This document shows, in pieces, positions 8,771 to 18,382 of a stretch of DNA of 64,000 bases. The DNA is from Glaciimonas immobilis (GTDB lineage: Bacteria > Pseudomonadota > Gammaproteobacteria > Burkholderiales > Burkholderiaceae_D): assembly GCF_011947285.1 (NCBI RefSeq), contig NZ_JAAOZT010000003.1:124001-188000 (forward strand). The letters run 5' to 3'. Each line of letters opens with the position of its first letter. Position 1 is the stretch's first letter. The position numbers and the translations under genes are program-made. The notes under the pieces are model-generated. The model was not told the origin of the DNA. It saw only the letters and a program-made list of their open reading frames with translations, and did not search any database.

Positions 8771-9259
8771 ATGGTTGAGGCACCAAGCGTCACCGCCTAT
8801 ATCGGTATCGGTGCGAATTTAGGCGATGCACAGGGACAAGTAATCAGTGCAATAGTGCAACTTGGCGCGTTACCGCAAACCACATTAAGCGCCCAGTCCA
8901 GCCTGTTTCGCACTGCGCCGATTGCGTCCAGCGGCGATGATTATGTCAACGCGGTAGTGCGTCTCGACACCCAACTTGGGCCCCATGCGCTGCTGCAAGC
9001 ACTGCAAGATATCGAACAACGGTTTGGCCGGGAACGTCCCTATCCCAATGCGCCGCGCACACTGGATCTTGACCTGTTGTTATACGGGACGATGACGATA
9101 GACGATGCTACATTGACCGTACCGCACCCGCGCATGATGCTACGCGCGTTTGTATTAATTCCGTTGCTACAGATCGATCCGTTTATTACCGTTCCCGGAC
9201 AGGGCGATGCGCATCAATTTGTCCCGCAAATAGACGATCAGGCAATCGCTAAAATATAA
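8771..9259 (+). CDS. folK: 6-hydroxymethyl-dihydropterin pyrophosphokinase
   Basis: HPPK transfers pyrophosphate from ATP to 6-hydroxymethyl-7,8-dihydropterin in folate synthesis. The 162-residue protein has YIGIGANLGD at the N-terminus, the signature FGRERPYPNAPRTLDLDLLLYG and PHPRMMLRAFVLIPL, all in family order. It lies immediately after pcnB, probably in one transcript. Confidence 0.96.
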   Translation: MVEAPSVTAYIGIGANLGDAQGQVISAIVQLGALPQTTLSAQSSLFRTAPIASSGDDYVNAVVRLDTQLGPHALLQALQDIEQRFGRERPYPNAPRTLDLDLLLYGTMTIDDATLTVPHPRMMLRAFVLIPLLQIDPFITVPGQGDAHQFVPQIDDQAIAKI

Positions 9260-9359
9260 CAATTTTTCTTTTAGGCAACCTTTGCACACAATTCGCATCG
9301 ATATAAAGCCTATGCCGGAAAGCGTTTACACTACGATCAGCGTTAATATTTTTTCGTGA

Positions 9360-9461
9360 TTGCAGAATTTTCGCACCCGACGCGCTCCGCGATTATGGCG
9401 TGAGGATGAAGGCTTTAACATTGATGCCGCTCAGCAACGTTACCTGCGAATTGCCCCTTAA
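9360..9461 (+). CDS. Possible short coding relic (33 codons), weak
   Basis: A TTG-started frame of 33 codons with protein-like composition (it contains RRAPRLWREDEGFNIDAA) ends in TAA at 9459-9461, between folK and the kinase gene. It has no ribosome-binding site, and a stop precedes the TTG in frame. It may be the tail of a decayed gene or chance. I do not recognise it. Confidence 0.2.
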   Translation: MQNFRTRRAPRLWREDEGFNIDAAQQRYLRIAP

Positions 9462-9485
9462 TCGAAACCACTTTATCGTCCGACT

Positions 9486-10133
9486 ATGAATCTACATAAT
9501 TACAGGTACGTCGTTGTTGAAGGCCCTATCGGGGTCGGCAAAACAACCTTGACCCAAAAAATAGCTACGCATATGGGCGCGCAGGTGTTGCTGGAACAGC
9601 CGGAAAGTAACCCTTTTCTGGAGAAGTTCTATGCCGACCCGGCGCGCTATGCGCTATCGACGCAGATGTTTTTCCTATTAAAGCGCATCAATCAATTGCG
9701 CAGTCTGGCGCAAGGCGAAATGTTCGAGGCAACAACTGCGGTTGCGGCAGATTTCTTGCTCGATAAAGATCCGATCTTCGCGAACCTGACGCTCGCAAAT
9801 GACGAGCTTAAATTGTATCAACAACTTTACGATCAGTTGCGACCCCAAGTGCTGTCACCGGACCTGGTGATTTATCTGCAGGCTGAGCCCGGAACGCTCC
9901 TGGAGCGTATCAAAAAACGCGGCATCCCGATGGAAGCTGGAATTACCCCAGAGTATCTGAAGCGCTTATGTGAAAGCTATAGTCGGTTCTTTTACGACTA
10001 CGAAGCCGCGCCGTTACTGATCGTGAATAACGAACATATGGATTTATCCGGCAGCGATGCCGATTTTGACTTACTACTGGCGCGCATTGATAGCATGCGC
10101 GGCAAGCGTGAATTTTTTAATCGCGGAGAATAA
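9486..10133 (+). CDS. Deoxynucleoside kinase (dGK/dAK-like)
   Basis: A 215-residue kinase with an N-terminal P-loop [11 protein letters not shown], a DFLLDKD segment in the position of the usual catalytic acidic/arginine motif, and a LID-like stretch [13 protein letters not shown]. This matches the deoxynucleoside kinase family that phosphorylates purine deoxynucleosides. Which base it prefers is not clear. It stands 2 nt before panB, in the folK-dNK-panB order common in betaproteobacteria. Confidence 0.88.
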   Translation: MNLHNYRYVVVEGPIGVGKTTLTQKIATHMGAQVLLEQPESNPFLEKFYADPARYALSTQMFFLLKRINQLRSLAQGEMFEATTAVAADFLLDKDPIFANLTLANDELKLYQQLYDQLRPQVLSPDLVIYLQAEPGTLLERIKKRGIPMEAGITPEYLKRLCESYSRFFYDYEAAPLLIVNNEHMDLSGSDADFDLLLARIDSMRGKREFFNRGE

Positions 10134-10135
10134 AG

Positions 10136-10975
10136 ATGGCAGGTTATTTGCAGGGAGACACACCTCCAGCGTCGCAGGTACGCACCAAACCGGTCACGAT
10201 CCCGGCGTTGCAGACCATGCGTACAAAAGGTGAAAAAATTACCATGCTGACTTGCTACGATGCTAGTTTTACGGCATTGCTGGACCGTTGCGGCATCGAC
10301 ACAATATTGGTGGGCGATTCACTCGGGATGGTATGTCAGGGGCATTCTTCAACGCTTCCGGTATCGGTGCAGGACATCGCCTATCACACCGCCAGTGTCA
10401 GTCGCGCTAAACCCACCGCTTTGATACTCGCCGATTTACCGTTCGGGAGCTATGGCACCCCGGAGATGGCATTTACCAACGCAGTGCAACTGATGCAGGC
10501 TGGCGCACAAATGGTCAAACTGGAAGGCGGTGCCTGGTTGGCACCCACCGTTCGGTTTTTGATTGAACGCGGGATTCCGATATGCGCGCATCTGGGCCTC
10601 ACTCCGCAATCGGTGCATCAGTTGGGCGGGTACAAAGTACAAGGTAAAACTACCGAGGCAGTCGAGCAAATTAAAGCGGACGCGTTGGCTTTGCAGGCGG
10701 CCGGTGCCAGCATGGTGGTGCTGGAAGCCATTCCTGCCACGCTGGGCAAAGAACTGACCGCGCTGTTGACGATGCTTACTATCGGTATCGGCGCAGGGCC
10801 TGACTGCGCTGGACAGGTATTAGTGCTGCACGACTTGCTGGGAGTTTTTCCAGGGCACAAGGCCCGTTTCGTCAAAGATTTTATGGAAGGCAAACCAAAC
10901 ATTGACGCCGCTATCAAAGCTTATATTGCGGCGGTGAAGGACACATCGTTTCCTGGGCCGGAACATTGCTTCTAA
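10136..10975 (+). CDS. panB: 3-methyl-2-oxobutanoate hydroxymethyltransferase
   Basis: PanB transfers a hydroxymethyl group from methylene-tetrahydrofolate to alpha-ketoisovalerate, the first step to pantothenate. The 279-residue product shows [25 protein letters not shown] (metal/substrate binding), [30 protein letters not shown] and [21 protein letters not shown]. No panC follows. A strong terminator does. Confidence 0.96.
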   Translation: MAGYLQGDTPPASQVRTKPVTIPALQTMRTKGEKITMLTCYDASFTALLDRCGIDTILVGDSLGMVCQGHSSTLPVSVQDIAYHTASVSRAKPTALILADLPFGSYGTPEMAFTNAVQLMQAGAQMVKLEGGAWLAPTVRFLIERGIPICAHLGLTPQSVHQLGGYKVQGKTTEAVEQIKADALALQAAGASMVVLEAIPATLGKELTALLTMLTIGIGAGPDCAGQVLVLHDLLGVFPGHKARFVKDFMEGKPNIDAAIKAYIAAVKDTSFPGPEHCF

Positions 10976-11004
10976 AGACGACGTTTCAACATCATCCTAA
11001 AAAC

Positions 11005-11042
11005 AAAAATCCCCAATGGCTTCTGACCGATTGGGGATTTTT
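11005..11042. terminator. Bidirectional rho-independent terminator between panB and can
   Basis: A perfect 13-bp stem (AAAAATCCCCAAT with ATTGGGGATTTTT) encloses a 12-nt loop, with T-runs on both strands. It lies between two converging genes and can serve both. Confidence 0.93.
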
Positions 11043-11183
11043 TGCCATCATCAGAGATATAAAGTAACAGGTGGACCGAACCGATATCCCCGGAAGTAGA
11101 TTAGAAAGCCTTCCAGGTTCTTGGGGCACCATTTTTAGCCGACGACACCTCGTGCATCCGGCGTACTCTATCGGCAATCAACT

Positions 11184-11846
11184 TTAGTCGTAACGCTTAA
11201 GACTGCAAGCCATCGCTTTTGGCAAATCATCCGGTTTGCTGGCGGTTACCCCTAAATCGCGCAACAAGCCATCCTGCAAGCCGTAAACCCAACTATGGAT
11301 AGTCAGTTCCTGCCCGCGTTCCCATGCATCCTGCACGATTGTAGTTTGGCAGATGTTCGACACCTGTTCCATCGAGTTAAGTTCGCACAAGCGATCATGG
11401 CGTATCTGTTCGGACAACGCTTCTCCGAGATACCGCTCATGCTTTTGATGAACGTCCTGCACATGGCGCAACCAGTTGTCAGCCAGCCCGACGCGGCGTT
11501 TAGTGAGCGCAGCATGCACGCCCGAGCAGCCATAATGACCGACGACAAATACATGCTTCACTTTCAATACATCGACTGCAAATTGCAGGACTGACAAACA
11601 GTTCAAATCGCTATGTGCCACAACGTTGGCAATATTCCGATGCACGAATAATTCACCGGGTCGCAGACCCAGTAATTCGTTTGCAGGAACCCGACTATCA
11701 GAACAACCGATCCAGAAATAATCTGGAGATTGTTGTGCCGCCAGAGTCTTAAAAAACGTAGGTTCCCGTGCCGTCATCGCGGCAGCCCATTTTCGGTTGC
11801 TTTCAAAAAGCTGTTCCCGGGTCAGGACATTTTTGTGCTCTATCAT
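11184..11846 (-). CDS. can: Beta-class carbonic anhydrase
   Basis: This zinc enzyme interconverts CO2 and bicarbonate in the cytoplasm. The 220-residue product has zinc-ligand motifs CSDSRVPANELLGL and GHYGCSGV in the beta-class order, plus FVHRNIANVV. I chose the ATG at 11846 (MIEHKNVL), preceded by GGAAA, over an in-frame ATG at 11879 that has no ribosome-binding site. The gene is monocistronic and converges on panB. Confidence 0.94.
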   Translation of the reverse strand: MIEHKNVLTREQLFESNRKWAAAMTAREPTFFKTLAAQQSPDYFWIGCSDSRVPANELLGLRPGELFVHRNIANVVAHSDLNCLSVLQFAVDVLKVKHVFVVGHYGCSGVHAALTKRRVGLADNWLRHVQDVHQKHERYLGEALSEQIRHDRLCELNSMEQVSNICQTTIVQDAWERGQELTIHSWVYGLQDGLLRDLGVTASKPDDLPKAMACSLKRYD

Positions 11847-12011
11847 TGTTTTCCATTCAGAGAAGCGCGCAATCGCCATGATTATATTAATAGCTCATGT
11901 AAATCCGCATGAACGCCATTTTATCTAAAATGCGGTTGGATTTTTATTTTTTTCATATTGGCAAGCATCATTGAGACGAGAAACCTCGGTCAAGACATTA
12001 TAAGCCCCATA

Positions 12012-12046
12012 AAAAAGCCGCGGATCAGTCTCGATCAGCGGCTTTT
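12012..12046 (-). terminator. Rho-independent terminator of dnaJ
   Basis: Read on the minus strand, the stem AAAAGCCGC-GATC pairs with GATC-GCGGCTTTT around a short loop and ends in a run of six T. It lies 50 nt after the dnaJ stop. Confidence 0.88.
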
Positions 12047-12096
12047 GTCGATTTGGCAACATCTACAATTTAACGCACGATTTTTCTGGCTCGTGC

Positions 12097-13233
12097 TTAA
12101 TCGAAGAATTCCTTAACCTTATCTTTCCACGATTTGCTTTGCGGATTGTGTTTAGCACCACCTTCGGTCGTCAACTCGTCAAATTCGCGCAAAAGATCCT
12201 TTTGACGCTCGCTCAATTTAACGGGTGTTTCGACCACTACATGGCAAAACAAGTCGCCAGCGTAGCCTGAACGTACGCCTTTTATCCCCTTGCTGCGCAA
12301 ACGGAACGTCTTGCTGGACTGCGTGCCTTCCGGAATCGTAAACGAGACTTTGCCATTGAGCGTCGGTACCTCAATTTCGCCACCTAAAGCCGCCTTGGCA
12401 AATGAGATCGGCATTTCGCAATGCAAATCGTCACCATCACGCTGAAATACACCGTGTTGCTTGATGTGAATTTCAACGTATAAGTCGCCCGGAGGGCCGC
12501 CGTTGGTGCCCGGCTCGCCGTTACCGGAGGACCGAATGCGCATACCGTCGTCAATCCCTTCAGGTATTTTTACCTCAAGCGTCTTGTTACGTTTGATGCG
12601 TCCTGCGCCCGCGCAAGTTGCACAGGCCTCGGCAATTACTTTACCGCTTCCATGACACTTAGGGCATGTTTGCTGGATACTGAAAAATCCTTGCTGCATC
12701 CGCACCTGCCCATGACCGCCACAAGTCGAGCAGGTGACCGGCTCAGTGCCGGGCTTGGCACCACTGCCATGACACGGTTCACACGCATCCCACGAAGGCA
12801 CCCGAATAGTGGTGTCGAAGCCGTGCGCTGCCTGCTCCAGTGTAATTTCAAGGTTGTAGCGCAAGTCCGCGCCGCGATACACCTGAGGACCAGCACCACG
12901 ACCGCCGCGTGCCGCGCCGCCGCCTCCAAATATGTCCCCAAAGATGTCGCCAAAAGCATCGGCAAAACCGCCGCCATTGCTACCGCCACCGCCGCCGCCC
13001 ATGTTTGGATCAACACCGGCATGACCGTAACGGTCATAGGCCTCACGTTTTTGGGGGTCCGATAGCATCTCGTAGGCTTCTTTGCCTTCTTTGAATTTAT
13101 CTTCCGCACCTTTACTATCCGGATTACGGTCCGGATGGTGCTTCATCGCGAGTTTGCGGTACGACTTCTTGATTTCTTCATCAGAAGCGTTTTTCGCAAC
13201 TCCCAGAATTTCGTAAAAATCACGTTTCGCCAT
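12097..13233 (-). CDS. dnaJ: Chaperone DnaJ (Hsp40)
   Basis: DnaJ delivers substrates to DnaK and stimulates its ATPase. The 378-residue type I protein has the J-domain with HPD (KHHPDRN), a long Gly/Phe-rich linker (about residues 75-120), four CxxCxGxG zinc-binding repeats ([32 protein letters not shown]) and the C-terminal substrate domain. It lies downstream of dnaK with a 382-bp gap holding a terminator, so it probably has its own promoter. A TATACAAT-like -10 lies about 30 nt before the start. Confidence 0.97.
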   Translation of the reverse strand: MAKRDFYEILGVAKNASDEEIKKSYRKLAMKHHPDRNPDSKGAEDKFKEGKEAYEMLSDPQKREAYDRYGHAGVDPNMGGGGGGSNGGGFADAFGDIFGDIFGGGGAARGGRGAGPQVYRGADLRYNLEITLEQAAHGFDTTIRVPSWDACEPCHGSGAKPGTEPVTCSTCGGHGQVRMQQGFFSIQQTCPKCHGSGKVIAEACATCAGAGRIKRNKTLEVKIPEGIDDGMRIRSSGNGEPGTNGGPPGDLYVEIHIKQHGVFQRDGDDLHCEMPISFAKAALGGEIEVPTLNGKVSFTIPEGTQSSKTFRLRSKGIKGVRSGYAGDLFCHVVVETPVKLSERQKDLLREFDELTTEGGAKHNPQSKSWKDKVKEFFD

Positions 13234-13320
13234 GTTTTGGCACCTAACTTATTGTATAAGAACACGTTTGCCGAATGCTACGCGTTGCGGTTAATCGGTT
13301 ACTAACCAGTGCGGTTTATG

Positions 13321-13360
13321 ACCAGACCAGACCAGACCAGAGCCAGGGCCAGCGCCAGCG
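13321..13360. repeat. Short tandem repeat upstream of dnaJ
   Basis: Four exact ACCAG units (13321-13340) are followed by three degenerate CCAGnn units in the dnaK-dnaJ gap. It lies about 90-130 bp upstream of dnaJ and may vary in length between strains. Confidence 0.7.
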
Positions 13361-13535
13361 CTTAACTTTTGCGCCTGACCCCTTTGCCTTTACGCCCCTG
13401 AAATAACTTTCTCAGCGCTCTCGTCCTTACATCATCGATCATTTGACGACCCGGATATTCCGGTCCGACTACGCAACCCCGGGACCAAAATAACCCTCCG
13501 CATGCAGCGACACGGCATTTTGTTCTAAGCGAAAA

Positions 13536-13566
13536 CGCCGAACAGAGCTAAAAGCTTTGTCCGGCG
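13536..13566 (-). terminator. Rho-independent terminator of dnaK
   Basis: On the minus strand a 14-bp stem with three mismatched or wobble positions (CGCCGgACAaAGCT with AGCTcTGTtCGGCG) and a 3-nt loop is followed by TTTT. It lies 50 nt past the dnaK stop and would uncouple most dnaJ expression from dnaK. Confidence 0.8.
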
Positions 13567-13615
13567 CGTCAATGCAGCACTTTGGAAAAAGTCCAAGGCA
13601 CTGCCCGGACGGGTT

Positions 13616-15553
13616 TTACTTATCTTTTACTTCTTTAAAGTCGGCATCAACGACGTCGTCTTCTTTCGGCTTGCTTTCCGATGCACCAGGCGCGGCGCTT
13701 TCAGCACCGCCGGCAGCGGCTTGCTTCGCTTGCATGTCGGCATACATCTTTTCACCAAGCTTTTGCGCTGCGGTGCTTAATGCTGCTGATTTATTGTCGA
13801 TGGCGGCTTTATCGCTGCCCTTCAACACTTCTTCCAGCTCCTTGATCGCCGCTTCGATACTTTCTTTCTCAGCCGCTTCCAGCTTATCGCCGTATTCAGC
13901 CAGTGACTTGCGAGTTGAATGGACTAACGCGTCACCCTGGTTATGCGTTTCGGCTAGTTCTTTCAAGCGCTTGTCGTCTTCCGCGTTCAATTCCGCATCG
14001 CGCACCATTTTTTGGATCTCATCTTCGGTCAAACCAGAGTTTGCCTTAATGGTGATCTTGTTTTCTTTGCCTGTTGCTTTGTCTTTAGCGCCGACGTGCA
14101 AGATACCGTTTGCGTCGATATCAAAGGTGACTTCGATCTGCGGTGTACCGCGTGATGCTGGCGGGATACCTTCAAGATTGAACTCGCCCAAGCCTTTATT
14201 ACCGGCTGCCATCTCGCGCTCGCCCTGAAACACTTTGATCGTCACGGCTGGCTGATTATCATCGGCAGTCGAGAATACCTGGCTGAACTTGGTAGGAATA
14301 GTCGTGTTTTTCTTGATCATCTTGGTCATCACGCCACCCATCGTCTCGATACCGAGCGACAGAGGAGTAACGTCTAGCAGCAACAAGTCCTTACGATCGC
14401 CGGACAAGACCGAGCCCTGAATCGCTGCACCGACGGCAACCGCTTCGTCCGGATTGACGTCTTTACGTGCATCTTTGCCGAAGAATTCTTTAACCTTTTC
14501 TTGTACCTTAGGCATACGTGTCATACCGCCGACCAAAATGATGTCGTCAATGTCGGTAACTTTAACGCCAGCATCCTGAATCGCGATACGGCATGGTGCG
14601 ATGGTCTTCTCGATCAATTCTTCGACCAAAGACTCTAGCTTGGCGCGTGTCATCTTCATTGTCAGATGCACGGGTGCGCCGTTGGCCATGGCAATGTACG
14701 GCTCGTTGATTTCAGTCTGTTGCGACGACGACAATTCAATCTTGGCGCGCTCCGCAGAGGCTTTGATACGTTGCAACGCAATCGCATCTTTACCCAGGTC
14801 GATACCGTTAACTTTCTTAAATTCTTCCAGGATGTAATCGATCATGCGTTGGTCGAAATCTTCACCGCCCAGGAATGTATCACCGTTAGTCGACAACACT
14901 TCAAATTGCATTTCGCCATCGACATCAGCGATTTCAATGATAGAGATGTCGAAAGTACCGCCACCCAAGTCATAGACAGCAATCTTGCGATCGCCTTTTT
15001 CAGTCTTGTCCAGGCCGAACGCCAACGCTGCTGCGGTTGGCTCGTTAATGATACGTTTAACGTCCAGACCGGCGATACGGCCAGCGTCTTTGGTTGCCTG
15101 ACGTTGGGCGTCATTAAAGTACGCAGGAACGGTAATGACTGCTTCTGTGACTTCTTCGCCGAGGTAGTCTTCAGCGGTCTTCTTCATTTTGCGCAATACT
15201 TCTGCAGCGATTTGTTGCGGGGCCAGTTTTTTGTCGCGCACGGCAATCCATGCGTCGCCGTTGTCGGCTTTAGTGATCTCGTAAGGCATCAATGAGATGT
15301 CTTTTTGTACTTCTTTTTCGTCGAATTTGCGACCGATCAGACGCTTGGTTGCGTATAGCGTGTTTTTTGGGTTAGTAACGGCCTGACGTTTAGCAGGCGC
15401 GCCAACCAAGATCTCGCCATCTTCCTGATAAGCAATAACGGATGGTGTGGTGCGCACGCCTTCCGAATTTTCGATAACCTTAGGCTTGCCGCCTTCCATG
15501 ATGGAAACGCAAGAATTGGTGGTACCGAGATCAATACCGATAATTTTACCCAT
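13616..15553 (-). CDS. dnaK: Molecular chaperone DnaK (Hsp70)
   Basis: The 645-residue ATP-dependent chaperone begins [16 protein letters not shown], has the phosphate-binding [10 protein letters not shown] and the linker [11 protein letters not shown], and ends with the acidic tail [18 protein letters not shown], typical of proteobacterial DnaK. Length is normal. It works with DnaJ and GrpE, encoded on either side. A sigma-32-like promoter lies 43 nt upstream. Confidence 0.99.
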   Translation of the reverse strand: MGKIIGIDLGTTNSCVSIMEGGKPKVIENSEGVRTTPSVIAYQEDGEILVGAPAKRQAVTNPKNTLYATKRLIGRKFDEKEVQKDISLMPYEITKADNGDAWIAVRDKKLAPQQIAAEVLRKMKKTAEDYLGEEVTEAVITVPAYFNDAQRQATKDAGRIAGLDVKRIINEPTAAALAFGLDKTEKGDRKIAVYDLGGGTFDISIIEIADVDGEMQFEVLSTNGDTFLGGEDFDQRMIDYILEEFKKVNGIDLGKDAIALQRIKASAERAKIELSSSQQTEINEPYIAMANGAPVHLTMKMTRAKLESLVEELIEKTIAPCRIAIQDAGVKVTDIDDIILVGGMTRMPKVQEKVKEFFGKDARKDVNPDEAVAVGAAIQGSVLSGDRKDLLLLDVTPLSLGIETMGGVMTKMIKKNTTIPTKFSQVFSTADDNQPAVTIKVFQGEREMAAGNKGLGEFNLEGIPPASRGTPQIEVTFDIDANGILHVGAKDKATGKENKITIKANSGLTEDEIQKMVRDAELNAEDDKRLKELAETHNQGDALVHSTRKSLAEYGDKLEAAEKESIEAAIKELEEVLKGSDKAAIDNKSAALSTAAQKLGEKMYADMQAKQAAAGGAESAAPGASESKPKEDDVVDADFKEVKDK

Positions 15554-15595
15554 GATGCAGTCCTTTACTAAATTTGTTTAATTTTGATATGCTAA

Positions 15596-15623
15596 ATATT
15601 GGGAGAAAAATCACGCTTTCAAG
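15596..15623 (-). promoter_or_regulatory. Sigma-32 (RpoH)-type promoter of dnaK
   Basis: On the minus strand CTTGAAA (15623-15617) matches the heat-shock -35 exactly. A 13-bp spacer leads to CCCAATAT (15603-15596), close to the -10 consensus CCCCATNT. The expected start point is about 35 nt before the dnaK ATG. Confidence 0.75.
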
Positions 15624-15716
15624 CCTTTTCAGGTGTAAATAAGCATCTATTTTTTGATTTTCACGCTGTTTTAATGCTCATTCAGCTTTCATTTACCCAC
15701 TCTGGCTTGTGACACC

Positions 15717-16256
15717 TTACTTGCTCTGCGCGACCGTCACCAATGCTGGACGTAACAAACGGTCCGAAATCATATAGCCTTTTTGTAAAACGCTGACAAC
15801 CGTATTGGCTTCTTGCTCTGCTGGCACCATCGAAATCGCTTGATGCTTCATCGGATCCAGGCGCTCGCCCGATGCTGGTGCGATTTCTAATAAACGGTTC
15901 TTGTCAAACGCGGCTACCAATTGCTTCAACGTCATTTCTACGCCTTCTTTCAATGACTCAATCGATGGCGTTTCTAGCTTTATGGCGATTTCCAGACTAT
16001 CTTTGACCGGGACCATTGCTTCAGCAAAATTCTCAATCGCAAATTTGCTGGCACGGGCGATATCTTCTTGCGCTCTGCGACGCACGTTCTCGGTGTCTGC
16101 CTTAGCGCGCAGGTATGCATCCTGCAGTTCCGCGATCTTGGCTTGCGCTTGCGCCAGTTCGATTTCCAGAGGTGACTCGGGTATCACCGCAGCTTGTTCC
16201 TGGGCGACGGTGCTCTCGTTTTCAACTTGTGCGGTCTGCTTTTCCATATCTTCCAT
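15717..16256 (-). CDS. grpE: Nucleotide exchange factor GrpE
   Basis: GrpE releases ADP from DnaK. The 179-residue product has an acidic, disordered N-terminus, a long coiled coil (about residues 35-90, including [20 protein letters not shown]) and the C-terminal beta domain with [14 protein letters not shown] lies 9 nt upstream of the ATG at 16256. A second ATG three codons later is possible. Two promoters are visible upstream, one sigma-70-like and one sigma-32-like. Confidence 0.96.
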   Translation of the reverse strand: MEDMEKQTAQVENESTVAQEQAAVIPESPLEIELAQAQAKIAELQDAYLRAKADTENVRRRAQEDIARASKFAIENFAEAMVPVKDSLEIAIKLETPSIESLKEGVEMTLKQLVAAFDKNRLLEIAPASGERLDPMKHQAISMVPAEQEANTVVSVLQKGYMISDRLLRPALVTVAQSK

Positions 16257-16313
16257 TCCAAAATCTCCAGCAAAAAATTAATGTCTAAATAAGGTTTTTA
16301 ACTATTTCGGGCG

Positions 16314-16342
16314 ATTATATTGCGTTGCATTAATAACACCAA
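16314..16342 (-). promoter_or_regulatory. Sigma-70 promoter of grpE
   Basis: On the minus strand TTGGTG (16342-16337), a 17-bp spacer and a perfect TATAAT (16319-16314) precede grpE. The start point would be about 50 nt before the ATG. It would give basal expression alongside the upstream heat-shock promoter. Confidence 0.7.
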
Positions 16343-16498
16343 TGAATGCCGCGAATCAATGCACACGACCCGACCATCGTGCGAGCGCAAGCTACGGGCG
16401 AGGTCCTGCGAATTGTTGCGTAGATAATACACAGGTTAAAACACTGGTAACTTACGATTCATAGATCTTATCGAGGCTATTCCTGTCTATGTTTAGCC

Positions 16499-16529
16499 AA
16501 ATGGGGATATCCCCTACATTTACAAGGGG
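16499..16529 (-). promoter_or_regulatory. Sigma-32 (RpoH)-type promoter upstream of grpE
   Basis: On the minus strand CCCCTTGTAA (16529-16520), a 13-bp spacer and CCCCATTT (16506-16499) match the heat-shock consensus with one change in the -35 core. The transcript would have a leader of about 235 nt before grpE, passing the sigma-70 promoter. Confidence 0.72.
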
Positions 16530-16687
16530 TTTACTCGACGTCCAAACACGCGCAGCAACAATTTGTTTCATATTTTACCGCTTAAGGTTTGCTGCAACGC
16601 GGCACGAGATTTATGATTTGCTTACTGCTTTAATTTATAAAAATTTAAGACGGTTTAATAACCTTAAGGATTTTATAGGTGATCATC

Positions 16688-16780
16688 ATGAAACTGTCTC
16701 TTATTTCCGCCCTTACGCTGGTATATATCACTCTAGCCGCTGGATGGATCAGTTATTCCCATTTGGTAGCCCTGTACTAA
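16688..16780 (+). CDS. Candidate 30-residue single-pass membrane protein
   Basis: An ATG-to-TAA frame of 30 codons with AGGTGA 6 nt upstream. The product starts MKLSLISALTLVYITLAAGW and continues ISYSHLVALY, so almost all of it is one hydrophobic helix after a single lysine. It sits alone between the convergent ends of grpE's promoter region and hemH. The ribosome-binding site and composition are what one expects of a real small membrane protein. I do not recognise a family, and no terminator or clear promoter was found. Confidence 0.45.
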   Translation: MKLSLISALTLVYITLAAGWISYSHLVALY

Positions 16781-17008
16781 TATACTTAGCCGCCAGAGAG
16801 CCGCGAACACGATGGAAGATAGCTTGTAGCGAAATCTATCTGTTCGCGCCCGACCAATCTCGGGAGCGCAGTTTTCTCGCCATTTACAATACGTTCGTTA
16901 TATTAGAGGTGACGATTTTTGTTGCCGCGTCACCCCCTCACCGAACTTAATCAACTCCTTTATTGCATCTACGCTTGGATGTGCGTCGCATTTGCTTCGA
17001 TTCAGCCC

Positions 17009-18115
17009 TTACACCGTTGCTCCCACCCGCATAGCCTCTTCCTTCTGTACTTTTTCCTGTAATTTTTGCTCTGCAACGTCGCTTGGACTCAAAAGTGTCG
17101 GCCAGCCGATTAGTTGCTCCTCTACCACAGTGGAAAGTCCTTTGATCCAATCCACAGACTCGTTCAAGCATGGAATCAGATAAAACTCCTTGCCGCCGGC
17201 CTTCAGGAAATCGGCCTTTGCTTCCATTCCAATTTCTTCCAGCGTTTCCAGGCAATCACTGGTAAAGCCCGGGCACATCACGTCCACCCGAGCGACGCCT
17301 TGTTTAGCCAGTTTTTCCAGAGTGGGCGCGGTGTAAGGTTGCAGCCATTCTGCTTTACCAAAACGGGACTGAAACGTGACCATGTATTGTTCCTGCGACA
17401 GGTCGAGAGCGTGCGCAAGCAAGCGTGCCGTTTTATAACATTCGCAGTGATATGGATCACCTAGCAACAGAGTGCGCTTGGGCACACCATGAAAGCTCAT
17501 CACTAACTTATCCGGCATGCCGTTCATTGACCAGTGCGCCAATACTGACTCTTTTAATGCCTCGATATAAGCTCGATGATCGTGATAATGCTTTATCAGG
17601 CGCAATTCCGGGACATTGCGCACCGCGGCAAAATGGCTAAAAACCGCATCAAAAATAGAGGCGGTCGTGGTCGCCGAATACTGCGGATAAGCGGGCACTA
17701 TCAGCACGCGATCACAACCATCTGTTTTTAATTGATCCAGCACAGACGACACCGACGGGTTGCCATACCGCATGGCGTAGACCACCTGCACCTTATGACC
17801 GCGATGCCCCAGATAACCGCGTAATAACGTAGCCTGCTTTTCAGTATGCACTTTGAGCGGCGAACCTTCATTGGTCCAGATCGCCGCGTATTTTTGCGCA
17901 GACTTGCCGGAGCGAAACGGCAGAATGATCAAATGCAGAATCAGCCACCAGATCGCTCGCGGAATCTCCACCACGCGGGTATCCGAAAGAAACTCTTTCA
18001 GATAGCGGCGCACGGCGCTGGAGGTTGGCGCGTCCGGCGTTCCCAGGTTAACAAGTACAACCGCCGTTTTGGGCGTGGTGCCATGTACGAAAGGCGGCTC
18101 TTTACGAAAGCTCAT
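17009..18115 (-). CDS. hemH: Ferrochelatase
   Basis: HemH inserts ferrous iron into protoporphyrin IX, the last step of haem synthesis. The 368-residue product has [12 protein letters not shown] near the N-terminus, [14 protein letters not shown], the catalytic-histidine segment [25 protein letters not shown] and [15 protein letters not shown]. It lies between grpE and recN, as in other betaproteobacteria. HemJ, which supplies its substrate, is encoded at 33.5 kb. Confidence 0.97.
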   Translation of the reverse strand: MSFRKEPPFVHGTTPKTAVVLVNLGTPDAPTSSAVRRYLKEFLSDTRVVEIPRAIWWLILHLIILPFRSGKSAQKYAAIWTNEGSPLKVHTEKQATLLRGYLGHRGHKVQVVYAMRYGNPSVSSVLDQLKTDGCDRVLIVPAYPQYSATTTASIFDAVFSHFAAVRNVPELRLIKHYHDHRAYIEALKESVLAHWSMNGMPDKLVMSFHGVPKRTLLLGDPYHCECYKTARLLAHALDLSQEQYMVTFQSRFGKAEWLQPYTAPTLEKLAKQGVARVDVMCPGFTSDCLETLEEIGMEAKADFLKAGGKEFYLIPCLNESVDWIKGLSTVVEEQLIGWPTLLSPSDVAEQKLQEKVQKEEAMRVGATV

Positions 18116-18382
18116 GCGAAGTTCCTAAAAAATAATCGCGACATGCGGATGCACGCGATTTTGACAGTTCAAGGTGCCGGGTGGTGCAAGGCCGACCATC
18201 CGGTAGTGCGGCATGTCCAGCGGCTTGTCCGGCCCGGCATAAAAGTAAAGTAAAAAATGTCCGATAAGCGGATTATTCGTGTCCTCGACGGATCGTGGTA
18301 ACTTAGGAGCAACTTGATGCAATTAGCGGCAACTTAACAGTGTAATAGTGGTGAAACTCCAGGGGGTTTCTGGTGTTGCATT

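Noticed and set aside
12652-13109. Frames of 137 and 157 codons overlapping dnaJ
   Set aside because: They are shadows of the Gly-rich and Cys-rich dnaJ codons and have no start signals.
16489-16950. A 153-codon plus-strand frame between grpE and hemH
   Set aside because: It lacks a ribosome-binding site, starts inside the heat-shock promoter and has an unlikely composition. The 30-codon frame inside it, in another register, has a better start.
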